A stretch of DNA of 64,000 bases from DATDAW01 sp036524675 (lineage in GTDB: Bacteria; Verrucomicrobiota; Verrucomicrobiia; Chthoniobacterales; DASVRZ01): the NCBI GenBank assembly GCA_036524675.1, contig DATDBU010000113.1, forward strand, positions 62,001 through 126,000. The letters are read 5' to 3'. Of the stretch, positions 34,077 to 43,825 are shown piece by piece (the first letter of the stretch is position 1; each line of letters opens with the position of its first letter). The notes beneath the pieces were generated by a model that worked only from the letters and a program-made list of their open reading frames with translations, did no database searches and was not told the origin of the DNA. Position numbers and translations under genes: made by a program.

Positions 34077-36206
34077 TCACTTCATCCCCAGTTCTCGCAC
34101 GAGAAATCCCCATTTGTCCGTTGCTTCGTCGATGATTTTGGAAATTGGCTTTCCACCACCGTGGCCGGCCTTCGTCTCGATACGAATCAAAACAGGCGGA
34201 CCATCCGAGGCCTGGCATTCCTGCAAACGGGCAACAAACTTAAAGCTGTGCGCGGGAACCACGCGATCATCATGGTCCGCCGTCGTGACCAGAGTCGCAG
34301 GATATCGCGTGCCACGCGTCAACCGGTGCAGCGGCGAATAGGCATAAAGCGTCTTAAAACCCGCTTCATCCTCGCTCGAGCCATAGTCACTTTTCCAAGC
34401 CCAACCGATCGTGAATTGGTGAAATCGCAGCATGTCCAGCACGCCTACGGCGGGAAGCGCAGCTCCGAAAAGCTCCGGACGCTGCGTCATGCATGCACCC
34501 ACAAGGAGACCGCCATTGCTACCTCCCGAGATCGCCAACTTCGGCGTCGACGTATACTTGGCAGCGATTAGCCACTCCGCGGCGGCGATGAAATCGTCGA
34601 AAGCATTCTGTTTGTTTGCCAAAATGCCAGCCTGATGCCAGGCGATGCCGTATTCGCCGCCACCACGCAGATTTGGCATCGCGTACACGCCTCCCATTTC
34701 CATCCAGACCAGGTTCCGTACATCGAATTCAGGTGTAAGGCTGATATCGAAACCGCCGTAACCATAGAGCAACGTGGGATTCGAACCGTCGAACTCGAGG
34801 CCGCGTCGATGTGTGATGAACATCGGGATGCACGTGCCATCCTTGCTGTTGTAAAATACCTGGCGCGTTTCGAAATCCGCTGGGTTGAAGTCGACCTTCG
34901 GCGCGCGAAAAACGGTGCTTTGGCCCGTTGCAGCATCCAACCGATAAATCGTCGCAGGCACGGTAAAACCCGTGAAGGAATAGAATGTTTCCGCATCACT
35001 GCGTCGCCCCTGAAATCCTCCCGCCGTTCCGATTCCCGGCAATCTTACTTCGCGCGCCAATTCTCCGCCAAAAGTGAAGCCTTTTACCAGACTCTGGGCG
35101 TCATGCAGATATTGCGCGATCAATTGTCCGCCAACTGAACTCACTTCGACGAGTGCATCAACGCCTTGCGGAATAATTTCGCGCCATTTCGCTCGCTCGG
35201 GCTGTGTCGTATCGATGGCGATGACCCGCCCTCGCGGCGCGTCGAGATCCGTTCTGAAAAAGAAGACGGGGCCTTCGTTGTCGATGAAAACGTATTTTGC
35301 GTCGGAATCATTCAGCAACTCGACCATTTTTGCATCGGGCACGCTGAGATCCTTGTAAAACACGCGATTCTTCGGCTCTGTTCCCACCGAGACGGTCACG
35401 ACGAGATATTTCCCGTCATCGGTAACCTCGCCTTCGAAGCCCCAATCCGGATGATCGCTTCGTTCGTAAACTAGAGTGTCTTCTCCCTGCTTCGAGCCAA
35501 GCCTGTGGTAATACAGCTTGTGATATTCGTTCTTGGCGACGAGAGCCGTCTCCGCTTTTGGTTCATCAAAGCGGCTGTAGAAAAAACCGCTGCCATCTTT
35601 CATCCATGAAGCCCTGGAGAATTTAACCCATTGGACCAGATCGTCGCGGTCTTTACCTGTGGCCACATCGCGAACACGCCATTCCTGCCAGTCTGACCCG
35701 GCGCGCGACAATCCATAGGCCATCAGTTTCCCGTCGTCAGTGATGTCGTAATCCGACAAAGCGATCGTCCCATCCGCAGCGAGAGCATTTGGATCGAAAA
35801 GCACACGCGGTTCGGACGCGAGCGAATTGGCCACGTAGAGCACGCGCTGGTTCTGCAAGCCGCTGTTTCGCTCATAGAAATACTGCCCGTCCCGTTTGAT
35901 CGGAACACCGAAACGCTCGTAGTTCCACAGTTGCGTCAGCCGCTCCTTGATCCGGGCCCGCTGCGGAATTGCTTCAAGAAATGCAAAGGTGACTTTGTTC
36001 TCAGCCTCCACCCACGCCTTTGTTTCCGCCGAATTGTCGTCTTCCAACCACCGATATGGGTCAGTCACTTTGACGCCGAAATAGTCGTCGACCTGATCCG
36101 CTTTCCGCGTGCGCGGATACGCGATCTTTGTGTCATCCCCCGCACACATGGGCGACGCAGCCAGAAAAAGAACCACAAATCTCAGTCGCCAACGGAATCG
36201 CCTCAT
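34077..36206 (-). CDS. Prolyl oligopeptidase (S9A family), exported
   Basis: 709 residues with a signal peptide (MRRFRWRLRFVVLFLAASPM, then C-A-G). An N-terminal beta-propeller (Y-P-x-T-R-x-x-x-x-V-D-D-Y-F-G and D-P-Y-R-W-L-E-D at its start) is followed by the C-terminal alpha/beta hydrolase. Catalytic Ser is in S-G-G-S-N-G-G-L, Asp in D-H-D-D-R-V-V-P and His in A-G-H-G-G-G. Cleaves short proline-containing peptides, here in the periplasm. Its ATG overlaps the hflX stop (ATGA) and it precedes an Xaa-Pro peptidase gene. Confidence 0.95.
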   Translation of the reverse strand: MRRFRWRLRFVVLFLAASPMCAGDDTKIAYPRTRKADQVDDYFGVKVTDPYRWLEDDNSAETKAWVEAENKVTFAFLEAIPQRARIKERLTQLWNYERFGVPIKRDGQYFYERNSGLQNQRVLYVANSLASEPRVLFDPNALAADGTIALSDYDITDDGKLMAYGLSRAGSDWQEWRVRDVATGKDRDDLVQWVKFSRASWMKDGSGFFYSRFDEPKAETALVAKNEYHKLYYHRLGSKQGEDTLVYERSDHPDWGFEGEVTDDGKYLVVTVSVGTEPKNRVFYKDLSVPDAKMVELLNDSDAKYVFIDNEGPVFFFRTDLDAPRGRVIAIDTTQPERAKWREIIPQGVDALVEVSSVGGQLIAQYLHDAQSLVKGFTFGGELAREVRLPGIGTAGGFQGRRSDAETFYSFTGFTVPATIYRLDAATGQSTVFRAPKVDFNPADFETRQVFYNSKDGTCIPMFITHRRGLEFDGSNPTLLYGYGGFDISLTPEFDVRNLVWMEMGGVYAMPNLRGGGEYGIAWHQAGILANKQNAFDDFIAAAEWLIAAKYTSTPKLAISGGSNGGLLVGACMTQRPELFGAALPAVGVLDMLRFHQFTIGWAWKSDYGSSEDEAGFKTLYAYSPLHRLTRGTRYPATLVTTADHDDRVVPAHSFKFVARLQECQASDGPPVLIRIETKAGHGGGKPISKIIDEATDKWGFLVRELGMK

Positions 36207-37516
36207 TCCGGCAATCCCACCGCAGCTGGCTCCCGGGGAGGAGCAACCTGCTCATACTCGGCGAGGCGATTCTTCAGTCCCGGCGGAAGCATGGCTCGAA
36301 CGCGGATGCCGGATTCTATGTATTCCGTAGAAAGCACCTGACCTTTTTCGTGCAGGAGAGCGAGCAAGTCGTTGCGGCCGTGAGGAAAAAGCAGTTCTGC
36401 GCGCTGAACACGATCCGCCAGCATTTCCTCACAGCGACGCAACAAATCGTCTAGTCCGGCACCGGTGCGGACCGAGACAAAAAGGGCATCGGGGAAATGC
36501 TTGCGCAGGAAAACCCGGGTCGAATCGTCGCGAAGAGCGTCGATTTTATTGAAAACCGTGATCATCCGCTTCGTGTCGGCGTGCAATTCCTCGAGCACTT
36601 TTATCGTCGTTTGATGAAAGTTCAGAACTTCGGGATGGCTGGCATCGATCACATGAATCAGGAAGTCCGCCAGCACGGCTTCCTCGAGCGTCGCCTTGAA
36701 TGCCTCGACAAGGCGGTGCGGCAGTTTCCGCACAAAGCCGACCGTATCCGTGAGCAGTAGCGGCTGCCCCCCCGGCAATTCGATCCGGCGCGTTGTCGTG
36801 TCGAGTGTGGCGAAAAGTTTGTCCTCCACCAGCACATGCGCGCCGGTGAGTTTTTTCAAAAGCGACGATTTGCCGGCATTGGTGTAACCCACAATTGCCG
36901 CATTGGGTAATGGCAGGCGAACGCGGCTCTTACGTTGGGTGGCACGCTGCGCACGGACACGTTCGAGGTCTTCCTTGACACGGTCTATCTGCTTGCGAAT
37001 TAGGCGCTTATCCGTTTCAAGTTGACTTTCACCTTCACCCTTTCCCCCAACACCACCACCCTGACGACTCAAATGCGACCATGCACGGGTCAACCGCGGC
37101 AACGAATATTCCATCCGTGCCAGATCGACCTGGAGTCGAGCCTCCCTCGTCTGGGCGCGCTTGGAAAAAATATCGAGAATCACTTCCTGGCGATCGATGA
37201 CGGCGACGCCGGTAAGTTTTTCCCAATTGCGTTGTTGGGCGGGCGTCAGTTCATTGTCAAAAATCAGGACATCCAGCTCGAGCGCCTTCACTTTCCCGGC
37301 GATTTCCTCAGCCTTACCTGTGCCCACGTACAGCGCGGCTTGGGGACGGGCGATCTTCACGAGCATTCGGTCGACAACTGGAACACCGAGCGTTTCCACC
37401 AGCGACTCCAGCTCTGCCAGCATACTTCCCGCTTCTTCCGCGCTTTCCTGAACCGTATAGACGTTCACTAGCAACGCGCGCGTCACCATTTTCGGCTTCT
37501 CGTCGATTTCAAACAT
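36203..37516 (-). CDS. hflX: GTPase HflX
   Basis: 437 residues from ATG 37516, which gives the usual HflX N-terminus (M-F-E-I-D-E-K-P and then R-A-L-L-V-N-V). The N-terminal HflX domain (Y-V-G-T-G-K-A-E-E-I and L-T-P-A-Q-Q-R-N) and glycine-rich linker (R-Q-G-G-G-V-G-G-K-G-E-G-E) precede the G domain: P-loop GYTNAGKSSLL, switch D-T-V-G-F-V, and N-K-I-D. Splits stalled or hibernating 70S ribosomes under stress. Heads the hflX, prolyl oligopeptidase, Xaa-Pro peptidase run. Confidence 0.96.
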   Translation of the reverse strand: MFEIDEKPKMVTRALLVNVYTVQESAEEAGSMLAELESLVETLGVPVVDRMLVKIARPQAALYVGTGKAEEIAGKVKALELDVLIFDNELTPAQQRNWEKLTGVAVIDRQEVILDIFSKRAQTREARLQVDLARMEYSLPRLTRAWSHLSRQGGGVGGKGEGESQLETDKRLIRKQIDRVKEDLERVRAQRATQRKSRVRLPLPNAAIVGYTNAGKSSLLKKLTGAHVLVEDKLFATLDTTTRRIELPGGQPLLLTDTVGFVRKLPHRLVEAFKATLEEAVLADFLIHVIDASHPEVLNFHQTTIKVLEELHADTKRMITVFNKIDALRDDSTRVFLRKHFPDALFVSVRTGAGLDDLLRRCEEMLADRVQRAELLFPHGRNDLLALLHEKGQVLSTEYIESGIRVRAMLPPGLKNRLAEYEQVAPPREPAAVGLPE

Positions 37517-37618
37517 GCGATCATTTTCGTAGCGCAAATCGCACGAATTGGCAAACGAACACGCTGGACGCGCCTCGTCTTTGTGCCACCGTTTCCGCCC
37601 TACGTTTTTCCTGAAGCC

Positions 37619-38134
37619 ATGAAATCTCACGAAATTTACCGCCGCATGTCCCCCTCTCTCAATGAAGAGCTGCTTTCGCACTTGTTCACTGAGGACAAAC
37701 CCGCCTACAAAGCAACGCTCGCTGCCCTGGCCAATCAACGAAAATTGCGTCCGATTTTTGTCGAGCGAAAGCCGCGTCCGGAACGTCACGCGTGGATTCA
37801 CAATGCGCTTGGGCAGAAGATCAGCGACGAAGTGGCGATGAACCTCCTGCAATTCTGGCTCCTCAAAGCTCATTCCGAAATGCTTGTCACCTTTCTCGAC
37901 GGCCTTGGCATCGAGCACGACGGTAAAGGCGCCGTGGATAATCTCCCTTCTGTACCAGAAAAAGCGAAGCTCAAGGAGGTGATTAGCGTTCTACTCGAGA
38001 AATATCCGAGGGAAGCCGTAGTTGTCTACCTGCACGCCTTCCAAAACATGGACATTTCCGGCTGGCCCACCCTTGCCGAGTTACTGGAGGAAGACGAACG
38101 CCTTCAGTTCGGTGCGACACACGCGACCGCATAA
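37619..38134 (+). CDS. Conserved small protein of unknown function
   Basis: 171 residues from ATG 37619, divergent from hflX. Soluble and mostly helical; recognisable features are an R-x-M-S-P-x-L-N-E-E-L-L start, an R-K-L-R-P-I-F-V-E-R-K-P-R-P-E-R segment, a W-L-L-K-A-H-S-E-M-L stretch and an acidic C-terminus (E-L-L-E-E-D-E-R-L). No cofactor or catalytic motif. Codon use matches neighbouring genes, so it is a real gene, possibly restricted to this phylum. Confidence 0.7.
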   Translation: MKSHEIYRRMSPSLNEELLSHLFTEDKPAYKATLAALANQRKLRPIFVERKPRPERHAWIHNALGQKISDEVAMNLLQFWLLKAHSEMLVTFLDGLGIEHDGKGAVDNLPSVPEKAKLKEVISVLLEKYPREAVVVYLHAFQNMDISGWPTLAELLEEDERLQFGATHATA

Positions 38135-38185
38135 AGCGATCGCGGAATCACGCGTGTGTTCTACCGTCTGCTCGGAGATATGCGC

Positions 38186-38764
38186 TTACTCCAGGAGACA
38201 ATTTCCTTCCCGACATAGGGAGAATCGTCTGAATGCCGGACTCTCTTCGTCATGACGCACCGGAAAACCTTCTTCCTCGACATAGGCAATTTTGTCGGTC
38301 TCGTGAGCGAGTACGAATGCGTGCAGATCACCCTCGAAGCCAGCCAGTTCTGTAAATGCCCAACGAGGAAAAACTGCAGCATTCTTCAACAGGCAGACAA
38401 TCTCAGGGTCCAGCGCAACCTGATCCAGAATACTATGCAAAACCGCCTGCGGTTCGTCGCCGAAGACCATGACAAAATGCGTCAATTCTTCCTGCCAACC
38501 TTTCCACGTAGCGGCGGAACGCAGGACGTCGTGGTCCGCATCCAAATGGTAGACCCGGCGCCGGCCAGGAATATCGAGGCGATCAAGTTCATCGGCGAGC
38601 GATTCATCGAATGGATCACAGACAACCGTGATCTGCGTTGCATGTAAACTGCGCCACAAACGGATGTGACGCTCCAGCGAATCCGTGTCCGCCGCCAGGA
38701 TAAAAACGCCAAATTGGGGGCGGCTCCATGGATTGAGGGATTCAAGAATACCCCGTGCGGTCAT
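38186..38764 (-). CDS. Degenerate MobA-like nucleotidyltransferase paralogue
   Basis: 192 residues from ATG 38764; the frame stays open to 39133. It aligns over its length with the MobA-like protein at 1043-1705: A-T-Q-I-T-V-V-C-D-P / A-T-Q-I-A-V-V-L-D-P, A-D-E-L-D-R-L / A-A-E-L-D-R-L, L-R-S-A-A-T-W / L-R-A-A-A-K-W, and F-G-D-E-P-Q / L-V-D-Q-P-H. The nucleotide-binding loop with R-M-G and P-K-x-L-L is replaced by I-L-A-A-D-T-D-S-L, about ten residues shorter, and D-M-D-T-P-E-D-Y is altered. Probably non-catalytic; it may have a regulatory role. Confidence 0.65.
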   Translation of the reverse strand: MTARGILESLNPWSRPQFGVFILAADTDSLERHIRLWRSLHATQITVVCDPFDESLADELDRLDIPGRRRVYHLDADHDVLRSAATWKGWQEELTHFVMVFGDEPQAVLHSILDQVALDPEIVCLLKNAAVFPRWAFTELAGFEGDLHAFVLAHETDKIAYVEEEGFPVRHDEESPAFRRFSLCREGNCLLE

Positions 38765-39202
38765 AGGAATCTCGTCAGGATTGAGGTTGATGTTTTTACT
38801 TGCGCGAACACTCCCGGGTTCGACGCTGTTAGCGGGCCAAAGTTCGCCGCACCGAGCGACGTCGTGGGGACAGCAAAAAACGTTATCGGCAACACTATTG
38901 GAACCATAATCGGGGCCGGTTTTAAGGTTGCAATCCCCGGGGCGACGAGCCACCGGTCCGGTCAATTTAGGGGAGGAAAAACGATGCGCAACCCGCAGAG
39001 GCAAAAATCCTCGATTTAGAAACAAAGATTTACCCATGACATCCCTGTTATTTCCGTGGAACAGTTTGGCGCATGAGCTTCGGGCGCAGGAAGTAACCAT
39101 GCCCCTTACTACCGAGGCCCTTGCCAGGATCACGTCGCGTTAACGCTGCTGAACCAGGGCAGTGTTGTTCGAGATTTTTCAGATCCCCTGTCGAGCCGCC
39201 TA
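38765..39202. other. Intergenic region between the MobA-like paralogue and czcA
   Basis: 438 bases upstream of the MobA-like paralogue and downstream of czcA. On the plus strand AGGGGAGG precedes an ATG at 38983 that opens only an 11-codon frame; no gene follows it on that strand, so I do not call it. No convincing terminator, tRNA or riboswitch recognised. Confidence 0.45.
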
Positions 39203-42200
39203 TCAAAGTGCATGACTGGGAACGGCGGTTTGCGGCTGTTTTTCGGCAGGCTTCTGTTTTACCGGACGTTCTTTTTCCAGCCAGGCGTAGAGCACGGGCA
39301 GCAGCACCAGTGTCAGGAAAGTGGAGCTGAGAATGCCGCCGATCACCACAGTCGCCAGAGGGCGCTGCACTTCGGCACCGGCGCCAGTGGCGATGGCCAT
39401 CGGGATGAAACCCAGCGAAGCGACAAGCGCGGTCATCAGCACCGGGCGCAACCGTTCCTGTGAACCTTCACGCACGGCCTCCGAAACGCTAAGGCCGTCT
39501 TCGCGCAAACCGTTGAAGCAGTGAAGCATGACCAATCCGTTCAGCACTGCCACACCACTGAGGGCGATGAAGCCAACTGCTGCCGTGATGCTGAACGGCA
39601 TTCCTCGCAGCCATAGGGCGAAAATACCGCCGGTAAGAGCGAGCGGAATACCCGTTGCGACGATAAAAGTCTGTCGCAGACTCCGAAACGCCGCGAAAAT
39701 GAGCACGAGAATCAACACCAAAGCCGATGGCACCACCACAGCAAGCCGAGCACGCGCCTGGCGCAAATTTTCAAACTGGCCGCCAAACTCGAAGCTGTAG
39801 CCTTCTGGAAATTTCACCTCAGCCTTGATCCGAGCGATGCAATCGTGGACGAAGCTCTCCATGTCACGGCCGTGAACACTAACCATTAGAGCCACCCGAC
39901 GCTGGCCGTTGTCGTGGCCAATGGGTTCGACGGTCTTCACGGTTTTCATGTCCACAACCTGCCCCAGCGGCAGAAGTCCCATCGCGCCTACACGGATCGG
40001 CAATGATTCGATGGCAGCGGGATCGGCGCGTTGACCGTCTGGAAGACGGACCACGATGTCGTGCCGGTAAATACCTTTTAGCATTACACCCACGGTTTCC
40101 CCGCCAAGCGCGGAACTAACTATTCGATTAATTTCGGCGCTCGCTATGTCGCGACGGGCAAGTTCATGACGTTTCACCTGAAGTTCGAGAGTGGAAGTGC
40201 GACCATCCACTTCCAAATCAGCACTTCCACCCGGAACGGAACGGATGATGTCCCGTGTCTGCGCGGCGAGTTTTTCAAGCGTGTCGTAGTCGTCGCCGTA
40301 GATTTTCACGGATAGTTCGGATTTGCTGCCTTCGAGCATTTCGTTAAAACGCATCTCGATGGGCTGCGCGAATTCGAAATTATGTCCGGGAATCGCCGCG
40401 TTTACCTCCTTCTCGATCTGCTGGCAGAGTTCCATTTTGTTCCTGGGCCGCCCCGGCGCTTTCGGCCATTCGCTTTCCGGTTTATAAAAAATGTAAAGAT
40501 CGTTTTCGTTAGGCGCCATTGGATCGGTGGCGACTTCGCTCGTGCCGATTCGGGAAAACACGCGGGTGACTTCAGGAAATGTCTCCCGAATGAGGCGCTC
40601 GGCGCGGAGCTCCTGCGAGAGAGATTCATCGAGACTCATGCCTACGGCGCGATAGACCATTGCTGTGATCGCGCCTTCATCGAGCTTGGGCATGAACTCC
40701 GCCCCCAACCGCGAATACGTGACCAGGGATATGGCAAAAACAGCGATCGCTCCACCAACCGTCAGCCAGCGCATCTGAAACGCCGTATGCAACGAGCGCG
40801 CATATATGCGCTTTAGATGGTGGATAATGAAGTTGTCCTTCTCCTCGATGTGCCCGCGTAACAGAAAAGAGCTCAGAACAGGCATCAGAGTTAGCGCGAG
40901 CAGCAGCGCCCCAGCCAGCGCCAGCATGACGGTGAGCGCCATTGGACGGAACATTTTCCCTTCGATGCCGCTTAACGAAAGAACAGGGAGATAGACCAGG
41001 GTGATGATGAGCACACCTGTAAACATCGGAGCGCCCACCTGTTTACTGGCAGATAGGACGGTTTGCGAACGCTCTTGCGCGGTCAATGGCCGTCTCAGAC
41101 GCGACTGACGTTGCGCAAGATTCCGGACAATGTTTTCCACCATGACGACGGCCCCATCGATGATGAGCCCGAAATCCACGGCGCCCAAGCTCATGAGGTT
41201 CCCCGAAATGCCGAATTTCACCATGCCCGTTAAAGCAAAAAGGAAGCTTAACGGAATTGCCAATGCGACGATCAACGCGGCCCGCCAGTTTCCCAGCAAC
41301 CCCATAAGCACAGCAACGACAAGAACGGCTCCTTCGAAAAGATTGTGCTTCACCGTGTTGATCGTCCGGTCGACCAAAACGGAACGATCATAGACCACGG
41401 TGATCTCCATACCCGGAGGAAGACGGTCCTGGACCTCGCCGATGCGCGGCAACACACGCTGGCAAACGATGCGCGCGTTCTCTCCAGCCAGCATCATGAC
41501 GGTGCCTAGCACCGCTTCCTCGCCATCCATCGTTGCCGCGCCAGTGCGATACCTCGCTCCCATTTTTACATCCGCCAGATCTTTCACACGGAACGGCAGG
41601 ACGGCACCGCCGAATTTGACTGGCAACTCTGCAATTTCCTCGGGCGACTGAACCTTGCCGACAGCGCGAATCGTCAGTTGCTGGCCGTCGCGGCTGACGA
41701 TGCCGCCGCCGGCATTGTCCACATTGCCGCGAACGACTTCGGCGAGATCGGCCACGGTCAGACCCGCATTCGTCAATGCATCCAGTTTGGGTTGAACAAC
41801 TACCTGCCCTTCCTCGCCACCATTCGAATTGATGTCTGCGACCCCGGGCACACCGCGCAAGAAGGGCTTCACGACGTATTCCTGAGCCTCGTAGAGCTGC
41901 CTCAACGCTTCGTCATAGTCGGCGGGCCGCTCTTTTGCGCCTGGTTTCCAATGCAGTGTGTAATAAAAAATTTCGCCAAGGCCGGTGCTGATGGGTGCGA
42001 GCCTGGGCGTCGTTCCTGCGGGCAGCGATCCAAGCACGCTGGAAAGCCGCTCAGTGACGAGTTGGCGGGCGCGGTAGAGGTCGGTCCCGTCCGCGAAATT
42101 CATGGTGACCTGTGAAAGACCAAATTTCGTCAGCGAACGCATCTCGGCCAGCTCAGGCAATCCCTGCATTTCAATCTCGATAGGCCGCGTTACGGCTTTC

Positions 42201-42385
42201 TCCGATTCCTCCGGCGCGAGTGCGGGGACTTCTGTGTTGATTTGCACTTGAACGCCCGTGAGGTCAGGTACTGCGTCAATAGGCAGATGCAGGGCGCTCC
42301 ACAATCCTGCCGCGAGCAATACGGCAGCCATGATGAGCACCAGTATTCGCTGGCGCATGGAAAACTCGAGGATGCGATCGATCAT
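39203..42385 (-). CDS. czcA: Heavy-metal efflux RND transporter, CzcA type
   Basis: 1060 residues from ATG 42385, the normal CzcA length, starting M-I-D-R-I-L-E-F-S-M-R-Q-R. Twelve membrane helices and two large periplasmic loops. Transmembrane helix 4 carries the Czc-type proton-relay signature G-A-V-D-F-G-L-I-I-D-G-A-V-V-M-V-E-N (Asp, Asp, Glu), which points to divalent cations (Co/Zn/Cd/Ni) and not CusA-type Cu/Ag export. The start overlaps the czcC stop (ATGA). No periplasmic adaptor (CzcB) gene is present on either side. Confidence 0.94.
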   Translation of the reverse strand: MIDRILEFSMRQRILVLIMAAVLLAAGLWSALHLPIDAVPDLTGVQVQINTEVPALAPEESEKAVTRPIEIEMQGLPELAEMRSLTKFGLSQVTMNFADGTDLYRARQLVTERLSSVLGSLPAGTTPRLAPISTGLGEIFYYTLHWKPGAKERPADYDEALRQLYEAQEYVVKPFLRGVPGVADINSNGGEEGQVVVQPKLDALTNAGLTVADLAEVVRGNVDNAGGGIVSRDGQQLTIRAVGKVQSPEEIAELPVKFGGAVLPFRVKDLADVKMGARYRTGAATMDGEEAVLGTVMMLAGENARIVCQRVLPRIGEVQDRLPPGMEITVVYDRSVLVDRTINTVKHNLFEGAVLVVAVLMGLLGNWRAALIVALAIPLSFLFALTGMVKFGISGNLMSLGAVDFGLIIDGAVVMVENIVRNLAQRQSRLRRPLTAQERSQTVLSASKQVGAPMFTGVLIITLVYLPVLSLSGIEGKMFRPMALTVMLALAGALLLALTLMPVLSSFLLRGHIEEKDNFIIHHLKRIYARSLHTAFQMRWLTVGGAIAVFAISLVTYSRLGAEFMPKLDEGAITAMVYRAVGMSLDESLSQELRAERLIRETFPEVTRVFSRIGTSEVATDPMAPNENDLYIFYKPESEWPKAPGRPRNKMELCQQIEKEVNAAIPGHNFEFAQPIEMRFNEMLEGSKSELSVKIYGDDYDTLEKLAAQTRDIIRSVPGGSADLEVDGRTSTLELQVKRHELARRDIASAEINRIVSSALGGETVGVMLKGIYRHDIVVRLPDGQRADPAAIESLPIRVGAMGLLPLGQVVDMKTVKTVEPIGHDNGQRRVALMVSVHGRDMESFVHDCIARIKAEVKFPEGYSFEFGGQFENLRQARARLAVVVPSALVLILVLIFAAFRSLRQTFIVATGIPLALTGGIFALWLRGMPFSITAAVGFIALSGVAVLNGLVMLHCFNGLREDGLSVSEAVREGSQERLRPVLMTALVASLGFIPMAIATGAGAEVQRPLATVVIGGILSSTFLTLVLLPVLYAWLEKERPVKQKPAEKQPQTAVPSHAL

Positions 42386-43710
42386 TGCCGGGCTCCTTTC
42401 TCCCGAGCTCCAGCGGGTCCCACCGAAGCCGTTTCTACGCTGGTTGCAACGCCCAGCGGCTGGCCGATGAGGTATTCCAATTCCGACCGCGAAGTAAGCG
42501 CATCGAGTTGCGTGCCGAGCACGGTGTCGAGCGCATCGAGATATTGCTTTTGCAATTCCGTGTAAGTGCTGATCGGCAACGCGCCGAGGCGGTAATGGTG
42601 ATCTCCGAGGGCGGCGGCTTCGCGGAAACGCTGGATTTCGTCGCCACGCCATTTCCTCATCTCCTCGAGTTGCGTGCGGTAGCTGTGTTCGGCGACCGCC
42701 AGGGCGCGTTCGGTTTCACGCAGAGTCACGTTCAGAAGGACCTCCGCCTGTAGTTGGCGGGCCCTGGCGGCGGCGATATGGCCGTGTTTTTGGTCCCAAA
42801 GCGGCAGGGGCAGGGAGATACCAAGGCCCCATTCGCGCTGTTTGTCGGACGCCTGTTCGCCGGCCCAATACGGTGCGACGGTCACGGATGGCCACCGTTC
42901 GTTGGCTGCCAATCGCACCTTGAAGCCTTGTTGCTCCAGCTCAGCGATGCGGGTGCGCACCGCGAAATTCTTCTCCCGCGCACTGGCGATCAGTCTCGCC
43001 AAGCCCGGCGGTGGATCGAGATGCAAAGGCGTTCGCTCGACGCGAACCGGTGTGGCGATGGGAACACCGCGCAACTGGTTCAACTCGAACAACGCGGCCT
43101 GCCGTTCCTGTTCCGTCTGGGCCGCCCGGCGTTCGAGGGTCAACATGTTGGCTTCAATGATTCGCGTATCGATCAGCGGCGCGACGCCCGCAGGATCGCG
43201 CTGTACGAGCACCGACAGCAGATCTTGAAAACGCTCGGCAACCTCTGCACTGGCTTCCGCTTTTTGTTCCGCTGCCATGGCCCGAAAACCGAGCTGGCGG
43301 ATTCTGTTTGCGAGCGCCGCTCGAAACTGATCGAGACCGAGTCTGGCCAGTCCGATTTGCCGGTCGGCAATAGCCTTTCGTAGCGACACGCGACCGGGAA
43401 ATTCGAAGGTCTGCGCCACAGAAACAGACCAGACCGGGCCATCACCCAGCTTGTTTCCTCCCAGGTCACGGACGGATTTGCCTCCGATTTCAGCGTTAAG
43501 TTCCGGATTCGGCAATGTCCCGGCCTGGCTGCGTGCGCCCCGCACGGCGGCGATTTCGGCTTCATAGAATTTGAGTTCGGGATTTCTTTCGAGAGCTTCC
43601 CCGACAAGCTCGTCGAGTGTAAGAGATGGCATCTCTGCGTGGAGGGCGGGAGTGCCCAGCAGGGCAACGGCAACAAAATAACTGTATAAACGGTAAAATA
43701 ATCTAGGCAT
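42382..43710 (-). CDS. czcC: TolC-family outer-membrane efflux protein, CzcC-like
   Basis: 442 residues with a signal peptide (F-V-A-V-A-L-L-G-T-P-A-L-H-A). Two OEP repeats follow: L-T-L-D-E-L-V-G-E-A-L-E-R-N-P-E-L opens the first, and a Gly-x-x-x-x-T-Y-x-E-L-Q-K-Q-Y-L-D-A-L near the end closes the second. A long coiled coil (about 140-200 and 330-400) forms the periplasmic tunnel. Outer-membrane exit duct for the CzcA pump; coupled to czcA by a 4-base overlap. Confidence 0.9.
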   Translation of the reverse strand: MPRLFYRLYSYFVAVALLGTPALHAEMPSLTLDELVGEALERNPELKFYEAEIAAVRGARSQAGTLPNPELNAEIGGKSVRDLGGNKLGDGPVWSVSVAQTFEFPGRVSLRKAIADRQIGLARLGLDQFRAALANRIRQLGFRAMAAEQKAEASAEVAERFQDLLSVLVQRDPAGVAPLIDTRIIEANMLTLERRAAQTEQERQAALFELNQLRGVPIATPVRVERTPLHLDPPPGLARLIASAREKNFAVRTRIAELEQQGFKVRLAANERWPSVTVAPYWAGEQASDKQREWGLGISLPLPLWDQKHGHIAAARARQLQAEVLLNVTLRETERALAVAEHSYRTQLEEMRKWRGDEIQRFREAAALGDHHYRLGALPISTYTELQKQYLDALDTVLGTQLDALTSRSELEYLIGQPLGVATSVETASVGPAGAREKGARQ

Positions 43711-43825
43711 GGATATGGATTTGAAATTTGCGACAACGTGAGCGCAGCCGCCGAAGAGCGGAGCGCGCAGGCACGAAAAGCCCGCCGTTCGAGGCTCGAG
43801 GGCCCCGTCAGCGGAATGTGCAAAA

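Noticed and set aside
37517..37918. 134-codon N-terminal extension of HflX
   Set aside because: Overlaps the divergent upstream gene and has no HflX similarity; ATG 37516 gives the family-typical start.
38975..39019. Strong Shine-Dalgarno (AGGGGAGG) followed by an 11-codon plus-strand frame
   Set aside because: A leader peptide was considered, but no gene follows on that strand for several kilobases and no attenuator-like structure is visible.
38135..39202. Possible molybdenum-cofactor riboswitch near the MobA-like paralogue
   Set aside because: The region upstream of the paralogue was read on both strands and no Moco or TPP riboswitch core could be recognised.
42386..42652. 89-codon N-terminal extension of CzcA
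   Set aside because: Lies inside czcC, is Arg/Pro-rich shadow sequence, and the ATG at 42385 gives the canonical CzcA start and an ATGA overlap with czcC.
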